Below, in pieces: positions 5,683 to 12,010 of a DNA stretch of 14,081 bases. This DNA comes from Thermoanaerobaculaceae bacterium (GTDB lineage: Bacteria; Acidobacteriota; Thermoanaerobaculia; Thermoanaerobaculales; Thermoanaerobaculaceae). The stretch is taken from positions 1 through 14,081 of the forward strand of contig JALHTD010000501.1 of NCBI GenBank assembly GCA_022865555.1, read 5' to 3'. The notes under the pieces were generated by a model. That model did not search any database, had not been told where the DNA came from, and saw only the letters and a program-made list of their open reading frames with translations. How positions within the stretch are numbered: the stretch's first letter is position 1; each line of letters begins with the position of its first letter. Made by a program: the position numbers and the translations under genes.

Positions 5683-6917
5683 GCGCGCCGAGCGCGGTCC
5701 GTCTCGCTGGCGTCTCGAAGCGGTACCCCTTGCTGACGCGGCGCGGACGCCTGCACTCCCTGAAAGGCGCCCTCCTGCGGGGCGACCTCTGGCGCCTACA
5801 GCAGGAGCGCGATGGGTTCCAGGCGCTCTCGGGCGTGGATCTCGAGGTGAGACAGGGTGAGACGGCGGCGGTGATCGGCCCCAACGGCTCCGGCAAATCC
5901 ACGCTGCTCAAGCTGGTCGCGGGGATCCTGCGGCCCACGCAGGGACGCGTCGAGGTGAACGGCCGGGTGACCGCGCTGATCGAGCTTGGGGCCGGGTTCC
6001 ACCCCGAGATCTCGGGTCGGGACAACGCGATCGTCAACGGCATGATGCTCGGGCTCTCGCGGGCCGAGATCATGCGCCGCCTCCCGGAGATCGTCGAGTT
6101 CTCCGGCATCGGCGACTTCATCGACCAACCCGTCAAGACCTACTCCTCCGGCATGTACGTGAGGCTCGGGTTCTCGGTGGCCGTGGCGGCGCAGCCCGAC
6201 GTGCTGGTGGTGGACGAGATCCTTGCTGTTGGGGACGAGGTCTTCGCCCACCGCTGCCTCGACCGGATCGCGAGGCTGCAGCGTCAGGGAACCGCGATCC
6301 TCTTGGAGAGCCATGACCTGGGCCTGGTCGAGCAGCTCGCCCACCACGCCCTGTACCTGCGGCAGGGCAGACCGGTGCTGGTCGGGCCTGCGGGCGCGGT
6401 CGTGTCGCGCTACCGCTCCGACGTGGCGAGCGAGGAAGCTGGCGTGCAGGTGGTGAGCGGCAACGCCCGGCGCTGGGGCAACGGAGCGGTGAGCCTCGAT
6501 GGCGTGGAGATCCTGGACGCCGCCGGCCGGCCGGTGAGGCTGCTGTCGAGCGGCGAGGCGGCGGCGATCCGGATCGCCTACACCGTGCGTGTGTCCCAGG
6601 AGGACTTCGTCTTCGGCGTGGCCATTCACCGCGGGGGCGGCTCGCACGTCTTCGGCACCAACACGGAGCTGGACGGCTGGCGGCCGGAGCGCCTCGCGGG
6701 CGTGGGCGAGATGGTGCTCGAGTTTCCCTGTCTCGAGCTCGCCCCGGGGCGCTACGTGGTGGATGCCGCCGTGCACAGCAGGGCCGGCCTGGCCTACGAC
6801 TACGCCTGCGAGGTGACCTCGTTCACGGTGAGCGCGCCGGTGGGGTGGCCAGGGTGCTACGCCCCCCGTCACCAGTGGCGGCCGCGCGGTCCCGCGATGC
6901 TCCCGCCCGCCGGCTGA
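5679..6917 (+). CDS. wzt: ABC exporter ATPase with C-terminal glycan-binding domain (Wzt)
   Basis: A 412-residue cytoplasmic ATPase that powers the Wzm permease. It shows Walker A GPNGSGKST (67-75), the degenerate signature YSSGMYVRL (155-163) usual for this family, Walker B VLVVDE (175-180) and the switch histidine in ESHD (H212). The LTRRGRLHSLKGALLRG insert before Walker A is typical of Wzt/TagH. Residues from about 255 form a beta-rich C-terminal domain ending GCYAPRHQWRP (392-402). This matches Wzt-C domains, which recognise the modified end of the O-polysaccharide in ATP-dependent O-antigen export. The GTG start overlaps the permease stop (GTGA) and has GGAG 5 bases upstream. The 3' end overlaps the opposing YfhO-like gene by 95 bases. 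Confidence 0.94.
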   Translation: MSAPSAVRLAGVSKRYPLLTRRGRLHSLKGALLRGDLWRLQQERDGFQALSGVDLEVRQGETAAVIGPNGSGKSTLLKLVAGILRPTQGRVEVNGRVTALIELGAGFHPEISGRDNAIVNGMMLGLSRAEIMRRLPEIVEFSGIGDFIDQPVKTYSSGMYVRLGFSVAVAAQPDVLVVDEILAVGDEVFAHRCLDRIARLQRQGTAILLESHDLGLVEQLAHHALYLRQGRPVLVGPAGAVVSRYRSDVASEEAGVQVVSGNARRWGNGAVSLDGVEILDAAGRPVRLLSSGEAAAIRIAYTVRVSQEDFVFGVAIHRGGGSHVFGTNTELDGWRPERLAGVGEMVLEFPCLELAPGRYVVDAAVHSRAGLAYDYACEVTSFTVSAPVGWPGCYAPRHQWRPRGPAMLPPAG

Positions 6918-9144
6918 GCCCCGCCACGAGCAGCAGCAGGATCGGGCCGATGAGGCCCACGCGGTAGGGCGTCGGGTCGAGGAACAACGCAACCCGGTGG
7001 CTGCCCGCCGGGACCCGGACGCCGATGTTCGCGCCGTTGGCCATCTCCACCGAGGCCGGGCGCCCGTCCACGGTCGCGCGCCAGCCGCGCATGAAACTCT
7101 GCTGGACGACCAGAAGACAGGGACCGTCGCCTCTCGTGTCGAAGAGACGGCGGTGCGGCAGCCCGGGGATCTCGACCACCACCCCGCCGCTGGCCTCCTG
7201 CACCCCTCCCGCCCCGGCAACCACCGCGTCCTCCCCCGGTCGGAAGCTCTCCTCCGCCAGTGCCGTCGCGGCGGCGAGCGTGCCCTGGGTCGCCACCAGC
7301 CGGCGCGCGAGGTAGGCGCGCGCCGACGGGCGATCCACCACGCCAACCCACACGTTGCCGAACATTGCGCCAGACCACCCTGGGAGCGGGGCCCGGGCGG
7401 TGACCGCGCCGGCTCCAACCGCCCGTGCCAGGTGGGCACGGTCCAGCAGCGGCAGCGAAGCGGAGCCGGCTGCCAGCAGCTCCTGGTGGACCGGCTCCAG
7501 GCCGTCCGGGCCCCGGGTCAGCACGTACGCCGCGCCCCAGCGCGTGCCGTACTCCGGGACCAGGGCAAGTCGCAGGTCCCAGAAGCGCTCGAGCGGCGGG
7601 CGGGCGAGGCTCGCTGGCGGCTCCTCGGGCAACTCGAGCACCGCAAGGGTGGGCCGGGTGGACAGGGCCGCCATCGCCGGGGGAGGCTGCGCCCAGGTGG
7701 TGCCGTCCGCGAACAGCAGCACACCCGATCCGCCGGCCGCGTTGGCGGCGAGGACCGCGGCGGTGGCCACCACCGGGGCCGGCCCGGAAAGCGCCAGCGC
7801 TGCGGGCGGCAGAACCAGCGAGACCCAGTCGAGAAGCGCGGCGCGGCGAAGCGTCCCCGGGGGCACCTCGGTGAGGGCCGTGCGGGAGGCCGGGTAGAGC
7901 GCGGCCAGGACCGGTCGCAGGAGACGGTCAGGGGCGATCGCGGCCGGGGCGAGCAGAAGCGACGCCAGGGCAAGCGCCCGCACCCATCGGCGCCCGCCGC
8001 GATCCCACCACCCGGCCAGCCCCTCCCAGCCGGCGGCGAGCAGCGGCGGCAGGGCGAGCACCGTGAGGACCAGGAGTTTGATCGCGTACCGCGCGCCTCC
8101 GAGGAGCGGCAGGTTCCGCGCCGCAGCGGCAACAGCCGGGAAGCCCAGGAGGGCTGCCCCCGCCAGGCCTGCGCCCGCGATCGCCCACCACGGACCCAGG
8201 CCCCGGCGCGCCCGGCGGGCGAAGGGCAGGCAGAAGAGCGGTGCCGCCCCGAGAAAGATCACCGGGTAGTAGCGCTGCCAGGGGAACGACGGTGCCGCCC
8301 AGAAACCGCCGGCCTGATCGGCGAGCGGCGGCCCGAGCAGGTTCGGGGCAAACAGCTCAAGGAAGCGGCGCGGCGCGAGCCCATCGGCGGCAAGGGCACC
8401 TGACGCAGGGCCCAGGCTCCCGCGTACCGTCTCGGGGAAGACCGCGAGCAGCGGCACCAGGACCGGGGCGGCCAGAGCCACGGCCGCTGCGGGCATGACG
8501 AGGAGCGAGGCAGCGTGAATCGGCCGCCACGTGCCGAGCACGATCGCCGTCCACGCGAGGGCGGCGAGACCCGCGGTGACCGGCTCCCCGCCGAGGAATG
8601 CAAGGCCCACCAGGGCGCCCCCGGCGAGGGCGCGGCGCACCGACGCCCGCCCGGGGGCAGGCGGGGGGACCGCCGTGGCGATCGCCCACACCGCCCAGGT
8701 GAGAGAGGCCTGGAAGTTGAGGAACGTGACGCTCGACCACACCACGCCGCAGGTGCCGGTGGCCGCCGCGGCGACCGCCGCGGCGGGGGGTGCGGCGCCG
8801 CTTCCGCGTGCGAGTCGGTAGCAGCCCAGGAGCAGCAGCAGGTGGTGGAGGGCGATGTGCCAGGCTGCGGCTCGCTCCGGCGTCATCACGAGAAAGAGCA
8901 GCGTCCCGGGGTAGGCCGCCATCGTGTTCGGGTTGGCCAGCAGCGGTCGGCCGCCGTTCGAGTAGGGGTCCCAGAGCGGGGGCGACCCCGAGAGCACCTG
9001 CTCGCGCCAGACGGTGCGCCACGGGATCTGGGTGGCCGCGACGTCGCGGGCCGGGAGCGTGTCCCCGGCCAGCAGGTGGGGGAGGTAGAGGGCGGCCCAA
9101 AACGCCACCAGGAGCCCCATGGGCAGCTTGTCGCGGTTCGCCAC
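6823..9144 (-). CDS. YfhO-like multispanning membrane protein
   Basis: A 773-residue protein with many membrane segments and a large extracytoplasmic C-terminal part. The N-terminal loop has the YfhO/GT-C-like layout: an acidic residue after the first membrane segment (PARD, D34), SGSPPLWDPYSNGGRPLLANP (52-72), then AAYPG (76-80). The C-terminal end has GWRATVDG (687-694), a VPAGSHRVALF stretch and a final membrane segment, also characteristic. YfhO proteins are thought to use lipid-linked sugars to decorate surface polymers, so a glycosyltransferase role in the periplasm is likely. Several starts are possible. GTG 9144 is chosen because a -10-like box (9157-9152) lies 7 bases before it; ATG 9120 (MGLLVAFW) is the alternative. 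An ATG at 9291 would overlap the divergent pilin and its promoter and is unlikely. A paralogue begins at 13719. Confidence 0.85.
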   Translation of the reverse strand: MANRDKLPMGLLVAFWAALYLPHLLAGDTLPARDVAATQIPWRTVWREQVLSGSPPLWDPYSNGGRPLLANPNTMAAYPGTLLFLVMTPERAAAWHIALHHLLLLLGCYRLARGSGAAPPAAAVAAAATGTCGVVWSSVTFLNFQASLTWAVWAIATAVPPPAPGRASVRRALAGGALVGLAFLGGEPVTAGLAALAWTAIVLGTWRPIHAASLLVMPAAAVALAAPVLVPLLAVFPETVRGSLGPASGALAADGLAPRRFLELFAPNLLGPPLADQAGGFWAAPSFPWQRYYPVIFLGAAPLFCLPFARRARRGLGPWWAIAGAGLAGAALLGFPAVAAAARNLPLLGGARYAIKLLVLTVLALPPLLAAGWEGLAGWWDRGGRRWVRALALASLLLAPAAIAPDRLLRPVLAALYPASRTALTEVPPGTLRRAALLDWVSLVLPPAALALSGPAPVVATAAVLAANAAGGSGVLLFADGTTWAQPPPAMAALSTRPTLAVLELPEEPPASLARPPLERFWDLRLALVPEYGTRWGAAYVLTRGPDGLEPVHQELLAAGSASLPLLDRAHLARAVGAGAVTARAPLPGWSGAMFGNVWVGVVDRPSARAYLARRLVATQGTLAAATALAEESFRPGEDAVVAGAGGVQEASGGVVVEIPGLPHRRLFDTRGDGPCLLVVQQSFMRGWRATVDGRPASVEMANGANIGVRVPAGSHRVALFLDPTPYRVGLIGPILLLLVAGLSRRAGASRDRAAATGDGGRSTLATPPARSP

Positions 9145-9151
9145 GGAGGCA

Positions 9152-9157
9152 AGTCTA
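9152..9157 (-). promoter_or_regulatory. -10-like box placing a leaderless start for the YfhO-like gene
   Basis: On the minus strand GGCTAGACT (hexamer TAGACT at 9157-9152) ends 7 bases before the GTG at 9144, so transcription would start at about the first base of the gene. The upstream bases resemble those before the ligase-like gene at 10445 (CGAGGG about 17 bases upstream, then a CGG/CCGG-rich stretch). There is no ribosome-binding site and no consensus -35. Confidence 0.4.
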
Positions 9158-9221
9158 GCCGGTCCGCCCGAGGTCCCTCGGCTGGCCAGCGGGAGCTCGG
9201 TGGCGCATCCCCGTCGCGGGT

Positions 9222-9235
9222 GCCCACACGTGGGC
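9222..9235. promoter_or_regulatory. Inverted repeat upstream of pilin 1 sigma-54 promoter
   Basis: GCCCAC and GTGGGC form perfect 6-base arms around a 2-base spacer. The dyad lies 15 bases before the -24 element of the first pilin and within the divergent gap to the YfhO-like gene. It could be a regulator site for either promoter; no regulator is identified. Confidence 0.3.
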
Positions 9236-9250
9236 GGTTCGGCGGCCATC

Positions 9251-9266
9251 TGGCGCGGCTTTTGCA
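9251..9266 (+). promoter_or_regulatory. Sigma-54 (-24/-12) promoter of pilin 1
   Basis: TGGCGCG, four bases, then TTGCA matches the sigma-54 consensus TGGCACG-N4-TTGCW with one mismatch (A to G). The invariant GG (9252-9253) and GC (9264-9265) are correctly spaced. Transcription should start near 9277, only 6 bases before the ATG at 9283. Sigma-54 control of pilin genes, usually through PilR-type activators, is well established. Confidence 0.7.
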
Positions 9267-9282
9267 TCAGATCTGGCTGGCA

Positions 9283-9735
9283 ATGCGACACGAAACCCGC
9301 GGTTTCACCCTGGTCGAGCTGCTGATCGTGGTGGCCATCATCGGCATCATCGCGGCGATCGCCATTCCCGCGCTGACATCCGCGATCCAGCGGGCACGCC
9401 AGAAGCGAACGATGGTCGAGCTGCGGACCGTGGCGACCGCCGTCTCGACCTACGCCACCGACTTCGCATACGTCCCCAAGATACCCACGGGAGTGGTTGA
9501 AGACCTGACTCCGTACCTGGTTCCGACCTATCTCAGAACCCTCCCCTACCTGGATGGCTGGCGGCGAGCGATGTTGTACAATTCAGAAGGGCTTAACTAC
9601 ACGGTGCGGAGTAACGGCAGCGACGGCACGATGCAGGCGGGTCCGCCCATGGGCCCGACGACCAGCTTTCCCGACGACATGGTGATGGTAAACGGGGTCT
9701 TCGTGCAGTGGCCGGACGGGATGCAGGTGAAGTGA
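9283..9735 (+). CDS. Type IV pilin / GspG-like pseudopilin (pilin 1)
   Basis: A 150-residue prepilin. The leader MRHETRG ends in the glycine cut by prepilin peptidase; the mature N-terminus begins FTLVELLIVVAIIGII, with Phe +1 and Glu +5 (E12 of the precursor), and is the hydrophobic assembly helix. The globular part is short and contains LDGWRRAMLYNS (90-101), YTVRSNGSDG (106-115) and a C-terminal VQWPDGMQVK, the layout of GspG-like proteins (DGWG..., YT..S.G.DG). It is a clear paralogue of the next gene, sharing the RQKRTM block and the WP.GMQ ending. Pilin 1 has no recognisable ribosome-binding site; its start is supported by normal leader length and by the promoter. It may be a type IV pilus subunit, a minor pilin or a type II secretion pseudopilin; the sequence alone does not decide. 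Confidence 0.9.
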   Translation: MRHETRGFTLVELLIVVAIIGIIAAIAIPALTSAIQRARQKRTMVELRTVATAVSTYATDFAYVPKIPTGVVEDLTPYLVPTYLRTLPYLDGWRRAMLYNSEGLNYTVRSNGSDGTMQAGPPMGPTTSFPDDMVMVNGVFVQWPDGMQVK

Positions 9736-9769
9736 TGTGCCGTTGCCTGGCATTTTGCGGGATCGGAGG

Positions 9770-9784
9770 TGACGCGCAACGTCA
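9770..9784. promoter_or_regulatory. Inverted repeat upstream of pilin 2 sigma-54 promoter
   Basis: TGACG and CGTCA are perfect 5-base arms separated by 5 bases, centred about 63 bases before the predicted transcript start of pilin 2. This is closer than most enhancer sites for sigma-54 activators, so its role is uncertain. It is not related in sequence to the dyad upstream of pilin 1. Confidence 0.25.
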
Positions 9785-9813
9785 TCGCGAGGGGCGGCGG
9801 GAAGAGGGACCGG

Positions 9814-9829
9814 TGGCACGGGACTTGCT
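9814..9829 (+). promoter_or_regulatory. Sigma-54 (-24/-12) promoter of pilin 2
   Basis: TGGCACG, four bases, TTGCT is a full match to the sigma-54 consensus TGGCACG-N4-TTGCW. The predicted transcript start is near 9840. This lies downstream of the ATG at 9834 and upstream of the ATG at 9858, which settles the choice of start. The leader of about 18 bases contains a strong ribosome-binding site. Confidence 0.88.
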
Positions 9830-9845
9830 TTGAATGTCAACCGAC

Positions 9846-9852
9846 AAGGAGG
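9846..9852 (+). promoter_or_regulatory. Strong ribosome-binding site deciding the pilin 2 start
   Basis: AAGGAGG, fully complementary to the 16S rRNA tail, lies 5 bases before ATG 9858. It supports that codon over the longer frame from 9834 and suggests high expression of pilin 2. Confidence 0.88.
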
Positions 9853-9857
9853 AGCGT

Positions 9858-10316
9858 ATGAAAAGGCAAAAGGGTTTCACACTGATTGAGTTGCTCATCG
9901 TGGTCGCGATCATCGGCATCATTGCCGCGATCGCGATCCCGAACCTGCTGAACGCCATCAACCGTGGCCGGCAGAAGAGGACGATGAGCGACATCCGCAG
10001 CATCGCGACGGCGATGGAGGCCTACTCGGTGGACTTCAACTTCTACCCGAAGGTTGCCGTCGCCTCCGCGAGTGTGGTAGCGATCGACACGTACATCACG
10101 CCTACGTTCATCAAACGGCTGCCCACGAACGACGGGTGGAACCAGGCTCTCCTGTTGATCAATGACTCCGCGGGCCAGAGCTACACCCTTTTCTCGCAGG
10201 CCAAGGGCGGCGCCGGAACCCCTGGAACGGGTGGCCCGAAGACCGACTTCGCGGACGCCATCGTGTTCTCGAACGGGCAGTTCTACGCCTGGCCGGAAGG
10301 CATGCAGACCAACTGA
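9858..10316 (+). CDS. Type IV pilin / GspG-like major pilin (pilin 2)
   Basis: A 152-residue prepilin. The leader MKRQKG is followed by mature FTLIELLIVVAIIGIIAAIA, with Phe +1 and Glu +5 (E11 of the precursor). The helix runs to about residue 58; then NDGWNQALLL (91-100) and SYTLFSQ (108-114) give the GspG-like core. A Gly/Pro/Thr-rich loop, KGGAGTPGTGGPKTD (116-130), replaces the shorter equivalent region of pilin 1. The C-terminus is YAWPEGMQTN. It has a consensus sigma-54 promoter, a perfect ribosome-binding site and its own strong terminator, all signs of a highly expressed structural subunit. It is a tandem paralogue of pilin 1. Assembly needs prepilin peptidase and a PilB/C/Q or Gsp machine, none of which is in this window. 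It is likely the major subunit; whether of a type IV pilus or a secretion pseudopilus is open. Confidence 0.93.
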   Translation: MKRQKGFTLIELLIVVAIIGIIAAIAIPNLLNAINRGRQKRTMSDIRSIATAMEAYSVDFNFYPKVAVASASVVAIDTYITPTFIKRLPTNDGWNQALLLINDSAGQSYTLFSQAKGGAGTPGTGGPKTDFADAIVFSNGQFYAWPEGMQTN

Positions 10317-10339
10317 GCCAGATCTGCCGCTGCACGCAC

Positions 10340-10363
10340 GGGGGGACGAAAGTCCCCCCTTTT
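10340..10363 (+). terminator. Intrinsic terminator after the pilins
   Basis: GGGGGGAC (10340-10347) pairs with GTCCCCCC (10352-10359) around a GAAA tetraloop, giving a perfect 8-bp stem followed by TTTTG and a T-rich tail. It lies 23 bases after the pilin 2 stop and would insulate the ligase operon from strong pilin transcription. Confidence 0.95.
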
Positions 10364-10432
10364 GTTGTGTGCTCTCTCCGGACACGACTGCCCGACAGAT
10401 CGTTGGACCGAGGGGAGCCGGACGATCCGGGC

Positions 10433-10438
10433 TAGACT
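10433..10438 (+). promoter_or_regulatory. -10-like box placing a leaderless start for the ligase operon
   Basis: GGCTAGACT (hexamer TAGACT) ends 6 bases before ATG 10445, so the predicted transcript begins at the A of the start codon. There is no ribosome-binding site close enough to the ATG to be used. CGAGGG lies 18 bases upstream of the hexamer, as in the similar element before the YfhO-like gene (9152-9157). No consensus -35 is present. Confidence 0.45.
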
Positions 10439-10444
10439 CATCTC

Positions 10445-12010
10445 ATGGCATCGCGCCGGTTGCCGTTGGTGGTCGCGGCTGCCGGCGTGGCGGCCGCCTG
10501 GGGCGCGGCGCGCTACGCCGCGTTCGCGCCCCTGCTGTGGCTTGCGATGCTGGTCGTGCTCGGTGCGCTGGCACCGGCCGAGCGGCGCGTGCTCGACGTC
10601 CGCTGGCTCTTCGCGGGCCTCCTGCTGCTCGGCTCCTCCTGGCTGGTGGCAGCGGACCATGAGACCGCGTTGCGCCTCTCGTTGCTGTTCCTCGTTGCGG
10701 TGCTGCTCTTCGGCCTCGCGCGCCGCGCGCCCCCCGACGAACGGTTGGTGGGGCTGATCGCCCTCGGCATCGCGCTCACGGCGGTCGTGGCGCTTGCCCA
10801 GGCTCTCGGAGGGCTGGAGCAGGCCCGCGGGCTGGTGGCGGACCTGCCGGCGCCGTGGCGGGAGGCGGCCGCCGCGCGGCTGGGCGGGGGCAGGGTGTTC
10901 GGGACGGCCGCGCTGCCGGGCCACTACGCGGCGCTCCTGCTGCTGGCGGCGCCGCTGGTCGTGGAGCGCGGGTGGCGTTCCGTGGGCTGGCGGCGGGCCG
11001 GGTGGGGCGCGGTCTTGGTCCTGATTCTGGTCGCGATGGTGCTCACGCGCTCCCTGGCGGCGCCGCTCGTGGCGGCTGTTCTGCTCGTCCCGCTAGCCGC
11101 GCGCAGGCGGCACAGCCGTTTCGTACCGCTGGCCGCAAGCGTGCTCGTCGCGGTTGCGGTCGCTGTCGTGGCCTTGCGCCACGACCTGGGAAACCTCGAG
11201 CCGGTCCGGTTGCGTTGGGTGAACTGGCAGACGACGGCCTGGGTGTTCGGACAACACCCCTGGCTCGGGGTGGGGCTGGGGGGTGTGGGCCAGGCCGGTC
11301 TCCTCGCTCCCACGGCCGCGGCCAACATCACCCCGTACGCGCACAACACCTACCTGCAGCTGCTGGCCGAGCTCGGTCTCGCGGGAGCCGGGCTGCTGGC
11401 GGTGGGTGCGTGGGCGCTGCTGCACCTCGTCCGAGCGGGTGTGACGGCCCACCCCGGCCTCACGCTCGCCGTCGTTGCGATACCCCTGCACAACCTGGTG
11501 GACTTCTCGGCGTACGCGCCGGAGGTCCTGCTCCCCTGGGTGGTGCTGGCGGGAACGCTGGCCGGCCGCTGCCTCCCGCTGCCGGAGCGTCCGCTGCGCG
11601 GAGGTGTGTTGCTGGCGCTCGTGGGGGGCGGCGCGCTCCTCTCCACCCTCGCGTGGCGTGGCGAGGTCGAGTTGGCCGGAGCCGCGACGTCCCCATCGGC
11701 GCGGGCCGTGGAGTCGGCGCTGGCGTCCGCCCGGTGGGCCCCGTGGGCGGTGACGCCGGTGGAACTCGCGGCCGGCCTCGCGCTCGAGAGCGGCGCGCCG
11801 CCGGCGGTCCTCTCCAGGCTTGACGCGCAGTTGGCCGCTCGAGCCTGGGTGCGACCGCACTCGGCGAGCTGGGCGGAGAGCCGCTGCCGGCTACTCCTCG
11901 CCGAGGGGCGTCGCGGCGAGGCGCTGGTGTGGGCGCGGGAGGCGCGTCGGAGGGCGCCGTGGCGCGAGGGTCTGGCGGAGCTGGAGGCCGCATGCGCGCG
12001 CGCGCGGTGA
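10445..12010 (+). CDS. O-antigen ligase/polymerase-like membrane protein (Wzy_C / WaaL superfamily), first copy
   Basis: A 521-residue integral membrane protein with about ten or more hydrophobic segments. The Wzy_C region is recognisable by VFGTAALPGHYAALLLLAAP (151-170), the basic VLTRSLAAP (199-207) and the periplasmic loop HPWLGVGLGGVGQA (271-284) followed by YAHNTYLQLLAELGLAG (298-314), with the conserved histidine H300. Proteins of this family transfer or polymerise lipid-linked glycans on the periplasmic face: WaaL ligase, Wzy polymerase, or PglL/TfpO protein glycosylase. After the last membrane segment (about 386-404) a helical tail (415-520) ends with LLLAEGRRGEALVWAREARR, resembling a degenerate TPR. 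It is first in an operon whose next gene overlaps it by 19 bases. Which acceptor is used cannot be decided here. Confidence 0.85.
   Translation: MASRRLPLVVAAAGVAAAWGAARYAAFAPLLWLAMLVVLGALAPAERRVLDVRWLFAGLLLLGSSWLVAADHETALRLSLLFLVAVLLFGLARRAPPDERLVGLIALGIALTAVVALAQALGGLEQARGLVADLPAPWREAAAARLGGGRVFGTAALPGHYAALLLLAAPLVVERGWRSVGWRRAGWGAVLVLILVAMVLTRSLAAPLVAAVLLVPLAARRRHSRFVPLAASVLVAVAVAVVALRHDLGNLEPVRLRWVNWQTTAWVFGQHPWLGVGLGGVGQAGLLAPTAAANITPYAHNTYLQLLAELGLAGAGLLAVGAWALLHLVRAGVTAHPGLTLAVVAIPLHNLVDFSAYAPEVLLPWVVLAGTLAGRCLPLPERPLRGGVLLALVGGGALLSTLAWRGEVELAGAATSPSARAVESALASARWAPWAVTPVELAAGLALESGAPPAVLSRLDAQLAARAWVRPHSASWAESRCRLLLAEGRRGEALVWAREARRRAPWREGLAELEAACARAR

Noticed and set aside
5796..7439. 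547-codon minus-strand open frame across wzt and the YfhO-like gene
   Set aside because: It is a shadow of two real genes in other frames, with no start context or domain.
9145..9291. N-terminal extension of the YfhO-like protein to ATG 9291
   Set aside because: It would run through the pilin 1 promoter and start codon and adds a non-hydrophobic, unconserved stretch; the shorter start has a promoter box at the right distance.
9739..9757. Weak TGCC/GGCA hairpin followed by ATTTTG after pilin 1
   Set aside because: The stem is only 4 bp and the T run is short, so it is not a credible terminator.
9834..9857. ATG 9834 as start of pilin 2
   Set aside because: It lies upstream of the predicted sigma-54 transcript start (about 9840) and would make an unusually long leader peptide; ATG 9858 has a perfect ribosome-binding site.
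10403..10408. TTGGAC as a -35 box for the ligase operon
   Set aside because: The spacing to TAGACT (10433-10438) is 24 bases, too long for a sigma-70 promoter.
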